Shown in pieces: positions 8,432 through 16,289 of a stretch of DNA of 64,000 nt. Location of the stretch: NCBI RefSeq assembly GCF_022698165.1, contig NZ_JALDAY010000002.1, positions 806,001-870,000 of the forward strand. The letters are read 5' to 3'. The DNA comes from Streptomyces cylindrosporus (GTDB taxonomy: Bacteria > Actinomycetota > Actinomycetes > Streptomycetales > Streptomycetaceae). Each line of letters opens with the position of its first letter. Position 1 is the first letter of the stretch. The position numbers and the translations under genes are program-made. The notes under the pieces are model-generated. The model had not been told where the DNA came from. It did not search any database and saw only the letters and a program-made list of their open reading frames with translations.

Positions 8432-10816
8432 TCAGTCCTCGTGGCCCAGCTGCAGGTCGCGCTCGGTGCGCCCCCCGCCCGCCACCTGGAGCACGGTCGC
8501 GACCGGCGGGTAACCGGCGGCGATCACGGTGTACTCGCCGGAGGAGAGATCGACGAACCGGAACGTTCCGTCGGCTCCGGTGGTGAGGGTGTCCACGACA
8601 TTGCCGGCCGCGTCGAGCAGCGTCACGCGCGCGTCCTCGACGGGCCTCCCGCCCCCGGCCCGCACGGTCCCCCGCAGTACGGCGCCGCCCGCGAGCTCGA
8701 CGTCCTGGCGGGTCTCGCGGGCGGCCTGGACGGTGACGGGGAGCGCGGCCGGGCGGAACGCGGGCGCGCTGGCCGCGAGGGTGTACTCCCCGGCGACCAG
8801 CTCGGTGATGACGTAACCGCCCTCGCGTCCGCTGCGGGTGGTGGCGACGACCTCGCCGTGCACGTTGGTGAGCGTGACGGTGGCCTCGCGCACCGGTGCG
8901 CCGTCCGCGGTGATGACGTTGCCGGCGAGCCGCCCGGCGCCGCCGAGGACGATGTCCAGCTCGACGGGGCGCTCGCCGACGGTGACGGAGACGGCCTGCG
9001 GCTGGTGACCGCCCGCCGCGGCGATCAGCACGTACGAACCCGGACCGGGCGTGGACAGCGCGTACCGCCCGTCCTCGCCGCTCGCGCCCCGTCCGATCTG
9101 CTGTCCGGCCACGTCGATGAGCGTGAGCGCCGCGCGCGGCACCACGGTGCCGTCGGGGTGCTGCACCGTGCCGCAGACGGGGATTCCGGCGGCGTACGGC
9201 GAACGTGCCTGCGGGATCGGGGCGTTTACGGGCGCGGGCTCGGTTTCGGCGGCGTTGTGGGACACCAGCGGTTTCTCCTTGAGGAAGAAGGCGATGAGCA
9301 GGCCGAGGGCGAGCACCGGCACCAGGTAGAGGAAGATCCGGGGCATGGCGTCGGCGTACGCCCGGATGTAGCCGTCGCGCAGCGGCGCGGGCAGGGTGTG
9401 GACGAGCTGCGGGGTGATGGACTCGGGGTCGGGAAGGGCGGCACCCGCGCGCGTGGGCAGCCGTTCCGCCAGCGCGTCGGAGAGCCGGTCGGCGAAGAGG
9501 GTGCCGAAGATCGCGGCGCCGACGCTGCCGCCGATCTGCCGGAAGTAGTTGTTGGCGCTCGTGGCGGTCCCCAGGTCGGCGGGGCGCACGGAGTTCTGCA
9601 CGGCGAGGACCAGCACCGGCATCACCAGTCCGATGCCGGCGCCGAGGACGGCCATCCAGATGCTGTAGTGCAGCCGGGGCGTGTCGACTTCGAGCCGGGA
9701 CAGCAGCCACATGCCGACGACGGAGAGCGCGCCGCCGAGCAGCGGGTAGATCTTGTAGCGCCCGGTGTGGCTGATGAGCTGCCCGGAGATGATCGAGGCG
9801 CCGACGATCCCGCCCATCATGGGCAGCATCAGCAGCCCGGACCCGGTGGCGGAGACGCCGTCGACCATCTGCAGGAAGGTCGGCAGATAGCTGGCGGCCC
9901 CGAAGAGCGCGACGCCGATCACCAGGCCCACCAGTCCGGTGACGTTGAAGACGGAGTCCCTGAACAGCCGCAGGGGGATGAGGGGTTCGGCGGCGAAGCG
10001 CTCGGCGACGAGGAACAGCACGGTGGCGGCCACGGCCCCGGCGCCGAGCCCGAGGATCACCCGAGAACCCCACGCGTACTCGGTGCCGCCCCAACTGGTC
10101 AGCAGCACCAGGCACGTCGAAGCAGCCGCGAGCAGCAGCGCGCCGAGGATGTCGAGACGCGGCCTGGCCGTCGGCTTCGGCAGCTTCAGTACGACGGTGA
10201 CGACGGCCAGGGTGACGATGCCGAAGGGGACGTTGAAGTAGAAGCACCACCGCCAGGAGAGGTGGTCCGTGAAGTAGCCGCCCAGCAGGGGTCCCGCGAC
10301 GGAGGCGAGCCCGAAGGCGGCGCCGATCAGGCCCATGAACCGGCCGCGCCGCCGGGGCGGCACGATGTCCGCGATGATCGCCTGGACGCCGATCATGAGC
10401 CCGCCGGCGCCGACGCCCTGGACGGCGCGGAAGGCGATCAGCTGGTCCATGGACTGCGCGCGGCCCGCCAGTGCGGAGCCGATCACGAAGACGACGATGG
10501 CGAACTGGAAGACGCCCTTGCGGCCGAGCAGGTCGCCGAGCTTGCCGTAGACCGGCAGACCGACGGTGGAGGTCAGCAGGTACGCGGTGATCGCCCAGGA
10601 CATCCGGTCGAGGCCGTGCAGCTCCCCGACGATCCTCGGCAGCGCGGTGGCGACGATCATCTGCTCCAGCGCCGCGAGCAGCAGCGCGAGCATCAGCCCG
10701 AGGAAGACCAACCGCACCCGGCGCGGGCTCAGTTCGGCCGGCGACGCGGGTGCGGGGGCGGCGGCCCGCGCGGGCGCCGGCGCCGCGTCCTCGTGCACCA
10801 GAGTGATCCCGCCCAC
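8432..10816 (-). CDS. DHA2-type MFS exporter fused to three carboxypeptidase-regulatory-like (Cna-B) domains
   Basis: 794 residues from a GTG at 10816 preceded by GAGGGGAG. Residues about 30-510 form a 14-helix drug:H+ antiporter-2 type transporter ([13 protein letters not shown] loop 2-3 motif). Residues about 540-794 contain three successive beta-sandwich repeats, each starting like [36 protein letters not shown] and [18 protein letters not shown] and ending in the xGxYxL/VxxA pattern. These carboxypeptidase regulatory-like domains are normally extracellular, yet a 14-TM topology would leave the tail in the cytoplasm. Probable multidrug or lipid exporter; the role of the tail is unknown. 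Confidence 0.9.
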   Translation of the reverse strand: MGGITLVHEDAAPAPARAAAPAPASPAELSPRRVRLVFLGLMLALLLAALEQMIVATALPRIVGELHGLDRMSWAITAYLLTSTVGLPVYGKLGDLLGRKGVFQFAIVVFVIGSALAGRAQSMDQLIAFRAVQGVGAGGLMIGVQAIIADIVPPRRRGRFMGLIGAAFGLASVAGPLLGGYFTDHLSWRWCFYFNVPFGIVTLAVVTVVLKLPKPTARPRLDILGALLLAAASTCLVLLTSWGGTEYAWGSRVILGLGAGAVAATVLFLVAERFAAEPLIPLRLFRDSVFNVTGLVGLVIGVALFGAASYLPTFLQMVDGVSATGSGLLMLPMMGGIVGASIISGQLISHTGRYKIYPLLGGALSVVGMWLLSRLEVDTPRLHYSIWMAVLGAGIGLVMPVLVLAVQNSVRPADLGTATSANNYFRQIGGSVGAAIFGTLFADRLSDALAERLPTRAGAALPDPESITPQLVHTLPAPLRDGYIRAYADAMPRIFLYLVPVLALGLLIAFFLKEKPLVSHNAAETEPAPVNAPIPQARSPYAAGIPVCGTVQHPDGTVVPRAALTLIDVAGQQIGRGASGEDGRYALSTPGPGSYVLIAAAGGHQPQAVSVTVGERPVELDIVLGGAGRLAGNVITADGAPVREATVTLTNVHGEVVATTRSGREGGYVITELVAGEYTLAASAPAFRPAALPVTVQAARETRQDVELAGGAVLRGTVRAGGGRPVEDARVTLLDAAGNVVDTLTTGADGTFRFVDLSSGEYTVIAAGYPPVATVLQVAGGGRTERDLQLGHED

Positions 10817-10964
10817 GTACCGCTCCCCTCGTCGCGCTGCCTGACAAATTCCCGCGTAAGGCGACAACTCCGAGCAAGCGCGACGAGTTACGGCAGATCG
10901 GTACAGCGCACCGAGATCCACTCGATCCGGTGAGGGAGGTCAACGACCCCCGCCCACCGGGGAC

Positions 10965-11408
10965 TTACTTCTCGACCTCGGTCGCCAGGTTGGCGAGCAG
11001 GGCGTCGTAGATGCGGCCGAGGCCCTTGGGCGCGAAGGTCTTCTCGAAGAACCCGCCGATGCCGCCGGCGCCGTTCCAGACCGTGCTGACGACCACGCGG
11101 GACTTGCCCTCGCCGGCCGGGGTGACCGTCCAGGTGGTGACCATGGAGGAGTTGCGGTCCTTCTCGACGAGCTGCCCGTCGGTGGGTTCGGTGACCTCCA
11201 GGAGGCAGTCCCGGACCCGCTTGCTGGTGGCCTGGAGCTTCCAGTGGACGAGGGTGCCCTCGCCGTCGCCGCCCTCGCGCACCTCGTACTCGCTGAAGTG
11301 CTCGGGCAGCAGCTTCCGCCGGGTGCCGCTGTAGTCGGCGAGGGCGTCGAACACCTTCTCCGCGTCCGCCGCGACGACCCGCTCCGTAGTGGCCTCGACC
11401 TGCGCCAT
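10965..11408 (-). CDS. SRPBCC family protein
   Basis: 147 residues, START/Bet v1-like hydrophobic-pocket fold: N-terminal strand MAQVEATTERVVAADAEK, a central WKLQATS...TWTVTP strand series, and a C-terminal helix after GGFFEKTFAPKGL. The ATG at 11408 follows GGAGG. Family members bind hydrophobic ligands or act in polyketide cyclisation; nothing here identifies a ligand. Divergent from the radical SAM gene at 11577. Confidence 0.85.
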   Translation of the reverse strand: MAQVEATTERVVAADAEKVFDALADYSGTRRKLLPEHFSEYEVREGGDGEGTLVHWKLQATSKRVRDCLLEVTEPTDGQLVEKDRNSSMVTTWTVTPAGEGKSRVVVSTVWNGAGGIGGFFEKTFAPKGLGRIYDALLANLATEVEK

Positions 11409-11530
11409 CGATTTCCTCCAGGACTTGCGTTCTCGGGGTTGGGGCAAGCCAACCACCCCCGCCCAGGGCCGCCCAAATCGGGGTGGCGGAGGAGGTCGGA
11501 AGCGATCAGAAAGAGCACTTGCCCCGTAAA

Positions 11531-11546
11531 TCGAACACGTGTTTCA
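11531..11546 (+). promoter_or_regulatory. SOS/LexA-box-like palindrome
   Basis: TCGAACACGTGTTTCA lies 30 bases upstream of the radical SAM start codon. Against the Gram-positive LexA consensus CGAACRNRYGTTYG the core 11532-11545 differs only at the last base. It lies in the gap shared with the divergent SRPBCC gene. LexA binding is inferred from the match. Confidence 0.5.
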
Positions 11547-11576
11547 CTCTGGGGGCAGCGCTACCAAGGAGGCGTC

Positions 11577-12620
11577 ATGCGCTGGGAGAACCTCACAGTG
11601 GACTCCGGCGGTCACAGCCGGGCGGCCGACTCCGCGCTGTTCGGTGCGGACGCGGTCGTGAGCAGGACCTTCGACACGCCCGAGTTCCGCGGAATCACCT
11701 TTCACGAGGTGCGGGCCCGCTCGATCATCAACCGGGTGCCGGGCGCCTCGCGGATGCCCTTCGAATGGACGGTCAACCCCTACCGCGGCTGCTCGCACGC
11801 GTGCGTGTACTGCTTCGCCCGCAAGACGCACACCTATCTCGACCTCGACTCGGGGATCGACTTCGACTCGCAGATCGTGGTCAAGGTGAACGCGCCGGAG
11901 CTGCTGCGCCGCCAGCTGGGCTCGCGCCGCTGGCTGGGCGAGCACATAGCGATGGGCACCAACGTCGACTGCTACCAGCGCGCCGAGGGACGGTACCGGC
12001 TGATGCCGGGCATCCTGGCCGCCCTGCGCGACCACGCGAACCCCTTCTCGATCCTGACCAAGGGCACGCTGATCCTGCGTGACCTCGACCTGCTGGTGCA
12101 GGCGTCCCAGGTGACGGACGTCGGCATCTCGGTCTCGGTGGGCTTCACCGACCCCGAGCTGTGGCGCACGGTCGAGCCGGGCACACCGGCGCCGGAGCGC
12201 CGCCTGGACGTGGTCCGCACCCTGGCCGAGCACGGCATCGGCTGCGGCGTCCTGATGGCCCCGGTGATCCCGTTCCTGAGCGACCACCCCGCCCAACTGC
12301 GCGCCACCGTGCGGGCGATCGCCGCCGCGGGCGCCACCTCGGTCACGCCCCTGGTGCTGCATCTGCGCCCGGGCGCCCGCGAGTGGTTCATGGCCTGGCT
12401 GGCCCACCACCACCCGCACCTGGTGCGCCGCTACGAGCGCCTGTACGCGGACGGCGCCTACGCGCCGAAGTGGTACCAGCGCCGGATCACCCGTCAGGTG
12501 CACGAGCTGGCCCAGGAGTACGGGATCGGCCCCACGCGCGCGGGGATGCCTCGCCGGATCCCGCCGCCGGAGCCGGCCGAGGCGACGATGTCCGAACCGA
12601 CCCAACTCACGCTGATTTGA
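11577..12620 (+). CDS. radical SAM protein, Rv2578c/SplB-like family
   Basis: 347 residues; ATG at 11577 preceded by AAGGAGG (11566-11572). The radical SAM iron-sulphur motif is CSHACVYC (CX3CX2C), as in spore-photoproduct-lyase-like proteins, and the downstream TNVDCYQRAEG segment is typical of the actinobacterial family related to M. tuberculosis Rv2578c. The enzyme should cleave SAM to make a 5'-deoxyadenosyl radical; the substrate is not established for this family. The LexA-like box immediately upstream suggests DNA-damage induction, compatible with a nucleic-acid repair role, but that is inference. Confidence 0.9.
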   Translation: MRWENLTVDSGGHSRAADSALFGADAVVSRTFDTPEFRGITFHEVRARSIINRVPGASRMPFEWTVNPYRGCSHACVYCFARKTHTYLDLDSGIDFDSQIVVKVNAPELLRRQLGSRRWLGEHIAMGTNVDCYQRAEGRYRLMPGILAALRDHANPFSILTKGTLILRDLDLLVQASQVTDVGISVSVGFTDPELWRTVEPGTPAPERRLDVVRTLAEHGIGCGVLMAPVIPFLSDHPAQLRATVRAIAAAGATSVTPLVLHLRPGAREWFMAWLAHHHPHLVRRYERLYADGAYAPKWYQRRITRQVHELAQEYGIGPTRAGMPRRIPPPEPAEATMSEPTQLTLI

Positions 12621-12756
12621 GAGCGTTCGAGCGCATCCCTCGACCCGATTGGGTCAAGTATTGCCAGAACGCGTTCCTCCGGTGCCGCTTTCCGGGACGA
12701 TGCGGCGAGGACCGTGAGACTCGCGGTCCGCAGCCCCTCCGTCCTGGGAGGACTCC

Positions 12757-14337
12757 ATGAGAAAACGCGCAGCCGTGCTGTGCGGCGCCGCCGTCGTCGT
12801 GGCCGGGACCGTCACGGCCGTCCCCGCCGACGCGAGCGCCCCGAGCAGCGCGGACACCGCTCGAGCCGCGAAGCTCACCTGGAAGAACTGCGGCACCACC
12901 GACTATCCGACGCTCCAGTGCGCGTCCCTCAAGGTGCCGCTCGACCACCGCAACCCGTACGGGAAGCAGATCACGCTCGCGCTCTCGCGCGTGCCGCACA
13001 CCGCCAAGAAGTCCCAGGGCCCGCTGCTGGTCAACCCCGGCGGCCCCGGCGGCAGCGGTCTCTCACTCGCCGGGTTCGTCGCGACCTCGCTGCCCAAGGC
13101 GGTCGCCGCCCAGTACGACGTCATCGGCTTCGACCCGCGCGGGGTGGGCAAGAGCAAACCCGCCCTGGACTGCAAGCCGGGTTACTTCAACCCGGTGCGC
13201 CCGGACTCGGTGCCGAGCACGCCCGCAATCGAGAAGGCCAACCTGGAGCGCGCCAAGTCCTTCGCCGCCGCCTGCGGCAAGAAGTACGCGAGCGTGCTGC
13301 CGTACATCAACACCATCCAGGCCGTGCAGGACATGGACTCGATCCGGGCGGCCACGGGCTACAAGAAGACCAGCTACTTCGGCTACTCGTACGGCACCTA
13401 CCTGGGCGCGGTCTACGCCAAGCTCTTCCCGCAGCGCGTCAAGCGGCTGGTCCTGGACTCGATCGTCGACCCGACGGGTGTCTGGTACGACGACAACATC
13501 GGGCAGGACTACGCCTTCGACGCCCGCCAGAAGGCGCTGATGGCCTGGATCGCCAAGTACGACTCGACGTACAAGCTGGGCACCGACCCGGCCAAGATCG
13601 AGGCCAAGTGGTACGCGATGCGCAAGGCGCTCGCGAAGAAGCCGGCGGGTGGCAAGGTGGGGGCCTCCGAGCTGGAGGACACCTTCATCCCGGGCGGCTA
13701 CTACAACGGCTACTGGCCCTACCTCGCCGAGGCGTTCGCGGCGTACGTGAACGACAAGAACGCCGACCCGCTGGTCGAGGCCTACGAGAACTTCGCCGCC
13801 ATCGACGCGTCCGGGGACAACGGCTACAGCATCTACACCTCGGTGCAGTGCCGTGACGCCGCCTGGCCGCGCGACTGGAACCAGTGGCGCAAGGACAACT
13901 GGGCGGTCTACGACAAGGCGCCGTTCATGGCCTGGAACAACGCCTGGTACAATGCGCCGTGCGCGTTCTGGCCGACCGACTCGCTGCGCCCGGTCAACGT
14001 CGCCAACGGCAAGCTGCCGCCGACGCTGCTGTTCCAGGCGACGAACGACGCGGCCACCCCGTACGAGGGCGGTGCGACGGTCCACGAGCTGCTGGCCGGT
14101 TCGAGCTTCGTGGTCGAGCAGGGCGGCGGCAACCACGGCATCACGCTGAGCGGGAACGCCTGCCTGGACAAGTACCTCGCGAAGTACCTGACCGACGGCA
14201 CCGTGCCGCGCAGCGGCGGCGAGGTCGACGCGGTCTGCCCGAAGCTGCCGGACCCGAAGCCGCTGGCCGCGAAGGCGGCGGCGTCGAGCTCCGAACGCGG
14301 GTCCACCCTGCACGGCCTGCTCGGCTTCCGCGGCTGA
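12757..14337 (+). CDS. secreted tripeptidyl aminopeptidase-type alpha/beta hydrolase (S33)
   Basis: 526 residues, very close in length to the secreted tripeptidyl aminopeptidase of S. lividans. Sec signal peptide: basic MRKR, hydrophobic core to about residue 22, cleavage near ADASA. Oxyanion segment NPGGPGGSG (93-101), nucleophile Ser211 in GYSYG, acid in ATNDAATP and His in GGNHGI form the triad. It removes tripeptides or related N-terminal groups outside the cell. Ribosome site GGGAGG precedes the ATG. No partner gene is nearby. Confidence 0.9.
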   Translation: MRKRAAVLCGAAVVVAGTVTAVPADASAPSSADTARAAKLTWKNCGTTDYPTLQCASLKVPLDHRNPYGKQITLALSRVPHTAKKSQGPLLVNPGGPGGSGLSLAGFVATSLPKAVAAQYDVIGFDPRGVGKSKPALDCKPGYFNPVRPDSVPSTPAIEKANLERAKSFAAACGKKYASVLPYINTIQAVQDMDSIRAATGYKKTSYFGYSYGTYLGAVYAKLFPQRVKRLVLDSIVDPTGVWYDDNIGQDYAFDARQKALMAWIAKYDSTYKLGTDPAKIEAKWYAMRKALAKKPAGGKVGASELEDTFIPGGYYNGYWPYLAEAFAAYVNDKNADPLVEAYENFAAIDASGDNGYSIYTSVQCRDAAWPRDWNQWRKDNWAVYDKAPFMAWNNAWYNAPCAFWPTDSLRPVNVANGKLPPTLLFQATNDAATPYEGGATVHELLAGSSFVVEQGGGNHGITLSGNACLDKYLAKYLTDGTVPRSGGEVDAVCPKLPDPKPLAAKAAASSSERGSTLHGLLGFRG

Positions 14338-14394
14338 GCGGTTGACCCACCGTCGGGGGCGGGCGTTGTCAGACCCGTGGTCCACCATGGACGC

Positions 14395-14793
14395 ATGAGT
14401 GAGCTGACCAGGATCCCCGCCCCCGACGGCGTCTTCCCCGCCGCCCAGTACAGCCACGTGGTGCTGGGCACCGGCCGTTTCGTCGCGATCGCCGGCCAGG
14501 TCGCCGTGGACGAGGACGGCAAGCTCGTGGGCGAGGGCGACCCCGAGGCCCAGGCCCGCCAGGTCTTCGAGAACCTCCGCCGCTGCCTGGCCGCCGCCGG
14601 CGCGGGCTTCGACGACGTCGTCAAACTCACCTTCTTCGTCACGGACATGGCCCACATGCCGGCCCTCCGCACGGCCCGCGCCGTCCACATACCCGACGAC
14701 CGCCTGCCGGCCGCGACGGCCGTCCAGGTGGCCGCGCTGGTCCGGCCGGAGTTCCTGATGGAGGTCGAGGCGTTCGCGGTGGTGGCCCCGTGA
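14395..14793 (+). CDS. RidA family protein
   Basis: 132 residues of the YjgF/YER057c/UK114 trimer-forming family (ISAGQ-like AIAGQVAVDEDGKLVGEG and C-terminal RPEFLMEVEAFAV). True RidA deaminates reactive enamine/imine intermediates; it needs an arginine near the C-terminal third, and the RPEFLMEVEA segment fits that position. Its stop overlaps the start of the GNAT gene (GTGA at 14790-14793), so the two are translationally coupled. The ATG at 14395 is chosen over one six codons upstream because it matches the family N-terminus. Confidence 0.88.
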   Translation: MSELTRIPAPDGVFPAAQYSHVVLGTGRFVAIAGQVAVDEDGKLVGEGDPEAQARQVFENLRRCLAAAGAGFDDVVKLTFFVTDMAHMPALRTARAVHIPDDRLPAATAVQVAALVRPEFLMEVEAFAVVAP

Positions 14794-15314
14794 GCCGCCC
14801 CCGCGTCCGCGAGATGACGCTCGAAGACTGCGACCGGGTCGCCGAGATACGCGTCGGCGGCTGGCGGTCCGCGTACCGCGGCCTGATCCCCCAGCCCTAC
14901 CTCGACTCCATGAGCGTCCGGGAGGACGCCGAGCGCCGCCGCACGCGCCTCCTGGAGGGCAGTGCGGGCGTGGTGAACGTGGTGGCCGAACGGGACGGCG
15001 AGGTCATCGGCTGGGCCTGTCACGGCCCGTACCGCGACGGTGAAGTCCCCGCCGGGGGCGTGGAGTTGTACGCGATCTACGTCGATCCGCAGCGGTACGG
15101 CGCGGGCGTGGGGCGGCAGCTGATCGAGGAGTCGGTACGACGGTGCACGGCCGCCGGGCACACCCGGATGTACCTGTGGGTGTTGGAGGGCAACGCGCGC
15201 GCCCGCCGCTTCTACGAGCGCTCCGGCTTCCGGCCGGACGGCGCCGCCGAGCCCTTCGAGGTGGACGGCGTGCAGGTGCCGGAGGTTCGGTACGTCAAGG
15301 AGCTGTCGGGCTGA
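14790..15314 (+). CDS. GNAT family N-acetyltransferase
   Basis: 174 residues. Acetyl-CoA binding motif A is ELYAIYVDPQRYGAGVGRQL, with motif B in LWVLEGNARARRFYERSGF. GTG start overlapping the RidA stop by 4 bases. The substrate is unknown. Ends 2 bases from the convergent HEAT-repeat gene. Confidence 0.9.
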   Translation: MSRPRVREMTLEDCDRVAEIRVGGWRSAYRGLIPQPYLDSMSVREDAERRRTRLLEGSAGVVNVVAERDGEVIGWACHGPYRDGEVPAGGVELYAIYVDPQRYGAGVGRQLIEESVRRCTAAGHTRMYLWVLEGNARARRFYERSGFRPDGAAEPFEVDGVQVPEVRYVKELSG

Positions 15315-15316
15315 CC

Positions 15317-15892
15317 TCACCTGGGCCTGGGGATCCGCGCCAGCGCCCGTACCGCCGCCTCCGCCAGCGCCGGATGCGCGAGGGCCTCGTTCAGTACGGG
15401 TCTGGCGCGGGCGTCCTCCAGGTCGCCGAGCCCCTCGACGCAGGCAAGGGCCACGCGGCGGTAGGGGTCGTGCGGGCGCAGCCTGCGCTCCAGGGTGGTG
15501 ATCAGCGCGGGTACGGACTCGGGGGCGCGCAGCTCCGTCAGCAGGCGGACCGGGTGCAGGGCGTAGGCGACGCGCAGTTCGTTCGTGGCGAGCGCCGCCG
15601 CCGCACGGGCCGTGCGCGGGTCGCCGAGGCGGGCGAGGGCGTACGCGGCGGAGGCGCAGCGCTGCGGATCACGGTGGTTCAGGAACAGGACGAGCGACTC
15701 GAAGGCCCGCCGGTCGCCCGCGAGTCCCAGCCGGAACGCGGCCAGTTCCCTGGCCCACAGCGGCTGTCCGGGCTCGGTGAGCACGCCGGCCAGCTCGTCG
15801 GTGTCCTCGGTCGCCACGAGCCGGTCGCAGGCGGGGCTGCCTTGGGACTCCGCCCGTAAACGCTCCGTGAGTGATCGCAACTCTTCGTCCAT
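15317..15892 (-). CDS. HEAT-repeat domain protein
   Basis: 191 residues made almost entirely of alpha-helical repeats (ELAAFRLGLAGDRRAFESLV, SAAYALARLGDPRTARAA, ALACVEGLGDLEDARARPVL, EAAVRALARI), i.e. four to five HEAT/PBS-lyase-type units. Such proteins are scaffolds for protein contacts; no catalytic motif is visible. Start ATG at 15892. Specific role unknown. Confidence 0.85.
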   Translation of the reverse strand: MDEELRSLTERLRAESQGSPACDRLVATEDTDELAGVLTEPGQPLWARELAAFRLGLAGDRRAFESLVLFLNHRDPQRCASAAYALARLGDPRTARAAAALATNELRVAYALHPVRLLTELRAPESVPALITTLERRLRPHDPYRRVALACVEGLGDLEDARARPVLNEALAHPALAEAAVRALARIPRPR

Positions 15893-15986
15893 GGCACCGA
15901 GATTAGGGTCCCGGCGGATCCGTCGGGACCTACATCACAAACACGGGGACTGGCGCGCTCGTTACCCGCCGGTTAAGCTCAATCGA

Positions 15987-16289
15987 GCGAGTCACCCACT
16001 CGCATCTGCTTACGTCGGCCTGGTGACGCAGCCGTCGTAAGGGCAGTCGGTTCGGTACCACAGGTACCGCAGCACGACCCGGCCTCGGGACAGGGCCGGT
16101 CGGTTTCCCCGTTCGCTCCAGGCGTGTGCACGCCCATGGCGACGGCACCGGGCGTGTGCGCTCGCAGCCCGGCAACACCCGCATCCCTCTTCACGCACCC
16201 GGTGCGCCCGTGGTCCGGCCGCGAGACGGCCACCCCTCGGCGCACCCGGGGGCGCTCCCAGTCGTCACCCTCATTCCTGGAGTCCCGCG
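15987..16289 (+). promoter_or_regulatory. structured leader and possible operators upstream of the hydroxyacyl-CoA dehydrogenase
   Basis: The 397-base gap 15893-16289 has no gene. It contains GCGAGT-N5-ACTCGC (15987-16003), an 11-bp inverted repeat with one mismatch (16009-16019 with 16031-16041), CGGTACC-ACA-GGTACCG (16053-16069, perfect), and a nested hairpin GGTGCGCC/GGCGCACC (16201-16208 with 16239-16246) enclosing GGCCG-CGAGA-CGGCC. A weak -10, TAAGCT at 15974-15979, would start the RNA near the first hairpin. The 17-bp KpnI-containing palindrome could be a regulator site. Confidence 0.45.

Noticed and set aside
12604..14688. 541-codon minus-strand frame opposite the tripeptidyl aminopeptidase and RidA genes
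   Set aside because: It spans two well-supported genes on the other strand and has shadow-like composition.
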